Shown in pieces: positions 5,045 to 5,203 of a stretch of DNA of 5,203 nucleotides. The notes beneath the pieces were generated by a model. That model was not told the origin of the DNA. It did not search any database and saw only the letters and a program-made list of their open reading frames with translations. The translations under genes were made by a program, and so were the position numbers. How positions within the stretch are numbered: position 1 is the stretch's first letter; each line of letters starts with the position of its first letter. Source of the stretch: Zetaproteobacteria bacterium (GTDB lineage: Bacteria; Pseudomonadota; Zetaproteobacteria; Mariprofundales; Mariprofundaceae). Location of the stretch: positions 1 to 5,203 of the forward strand of contig JAJRTX010000338.1 of assembly GCA_021545665.1 (NCBI GenBank), written 5' to 3'.

Positions 5045-5130
5045 GACGTGATTTATTATGCGTTTTACGTCAAGTATAGATGAACAATATCCTGTCGATG
5101 GATTATCGTCTTATTCATTCCAGGATTAGT
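5045..5130. promoter_or_regulatory. Divergent intergenic region with GACGT...ACGTC inverted repeat
   Basis: These 86 nt separate the WYL regulator from the plus-strand gene at 5131 and should hold both promoters. GACGT (5045-5049) and ACGTC (5067-5071) form a 5-bp inverted repeat next to the WYL start, a possible autoregulatory site. TATACT on the minus strand (5078-5073) is a -10 candidate for the regulator, without a good -35 partner. I cannot assign promoters firmly. Confidence 0.3.
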
Positions 5131-5203
5131 ATGGAAAAACTTACGGTCGGACTTTCCAGTGACTGCGAAATAATATTGAAATTCAATCAGCAGAAACTGA
5201 TGC
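5131..5203 (+). CDS. 5' end of an unidentified gene (partial, runs off window)
   Basis: ATG at 5131 opens a frame of 24 codons, MEKLTVGLSSDCEIILKFNQ and onward, with no stop before the window ends. AGGA at 5122-5125 lies five bases before the ATG, a plausible ribosome site. It is divergent from the WYL regulator, and genes in that position are often the regulated target. The fragment is too short to recognise a family. Confidence 0.5.
   Translation, partial: MEKLTVGLSSDCEIILKFNQQKLM

Overview
The window looks like an accessory or defence-type region of a proteobacterial chromosome, probably gammaproteobacterial. GC content is moderate, intergenic REP-like repeats with a GCGAA-TTTA-TTCGC core are present, and the gene families (BRO/DinD-like, KilA-N, HIRAN, PIN/AbrB, WYL, PRiA4 ORF-3) are typical of horizontally exchanged islands. 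A methanotroph-like gammaproteobacterium would fit the repeat type, but that is a weak guess.

Layout from right to left, because almost everything is on the minus strand. An HTH-WYL regulator (5044-4076) overlaps a PRiA4 ORF-3-like gene (4079-3531) by 4 nt. A new plus-strand gene starts at 5131, divergent from the regulator, and runs off the window. A gene-free stretch of about 390 nt (3138-3530) holds an inverted REP pair, a second REP-like hairpin and an operator-like palindrome. Next come a small exported HIRAN-domain protein (3137-2751), a truncated BRO/DinD-like copy (2703 to about 2269), a plus-strand AbrB-PIN toxin-antitoxin pair (1577-2208) with its own promoter, operator and terminator, a second truncated BRO-N copy (1485-1207), and a KilA-N protein (1205-381). 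At the left edge is the 5' end of a type I CRISPR-associated cas3 gene with a clear HD-nuclease domain (220-1, continuing out of the window). Any cas operon therefore lies to the left; no CRISPR repeats are visible here.

The two BRO copies are diverged paralogues that flank the toxin-antitoxin pair, and both have lost their C-terminal halves, which points to repeated recombination or insertion. The most unusual signal is a long palindrome inside the coding sequence of both copies. Its symmetry is kept although a base pair has changed in both arms, as expected of a selected operator or RNA stem. The WYL regulator and its coupled PRiA4 partner, the Tat-type HIRAN protein and the KilA-N/BRO proteins next to cas3 could be CRISPR or defence accessories. 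That link rests on neighbourhood only.
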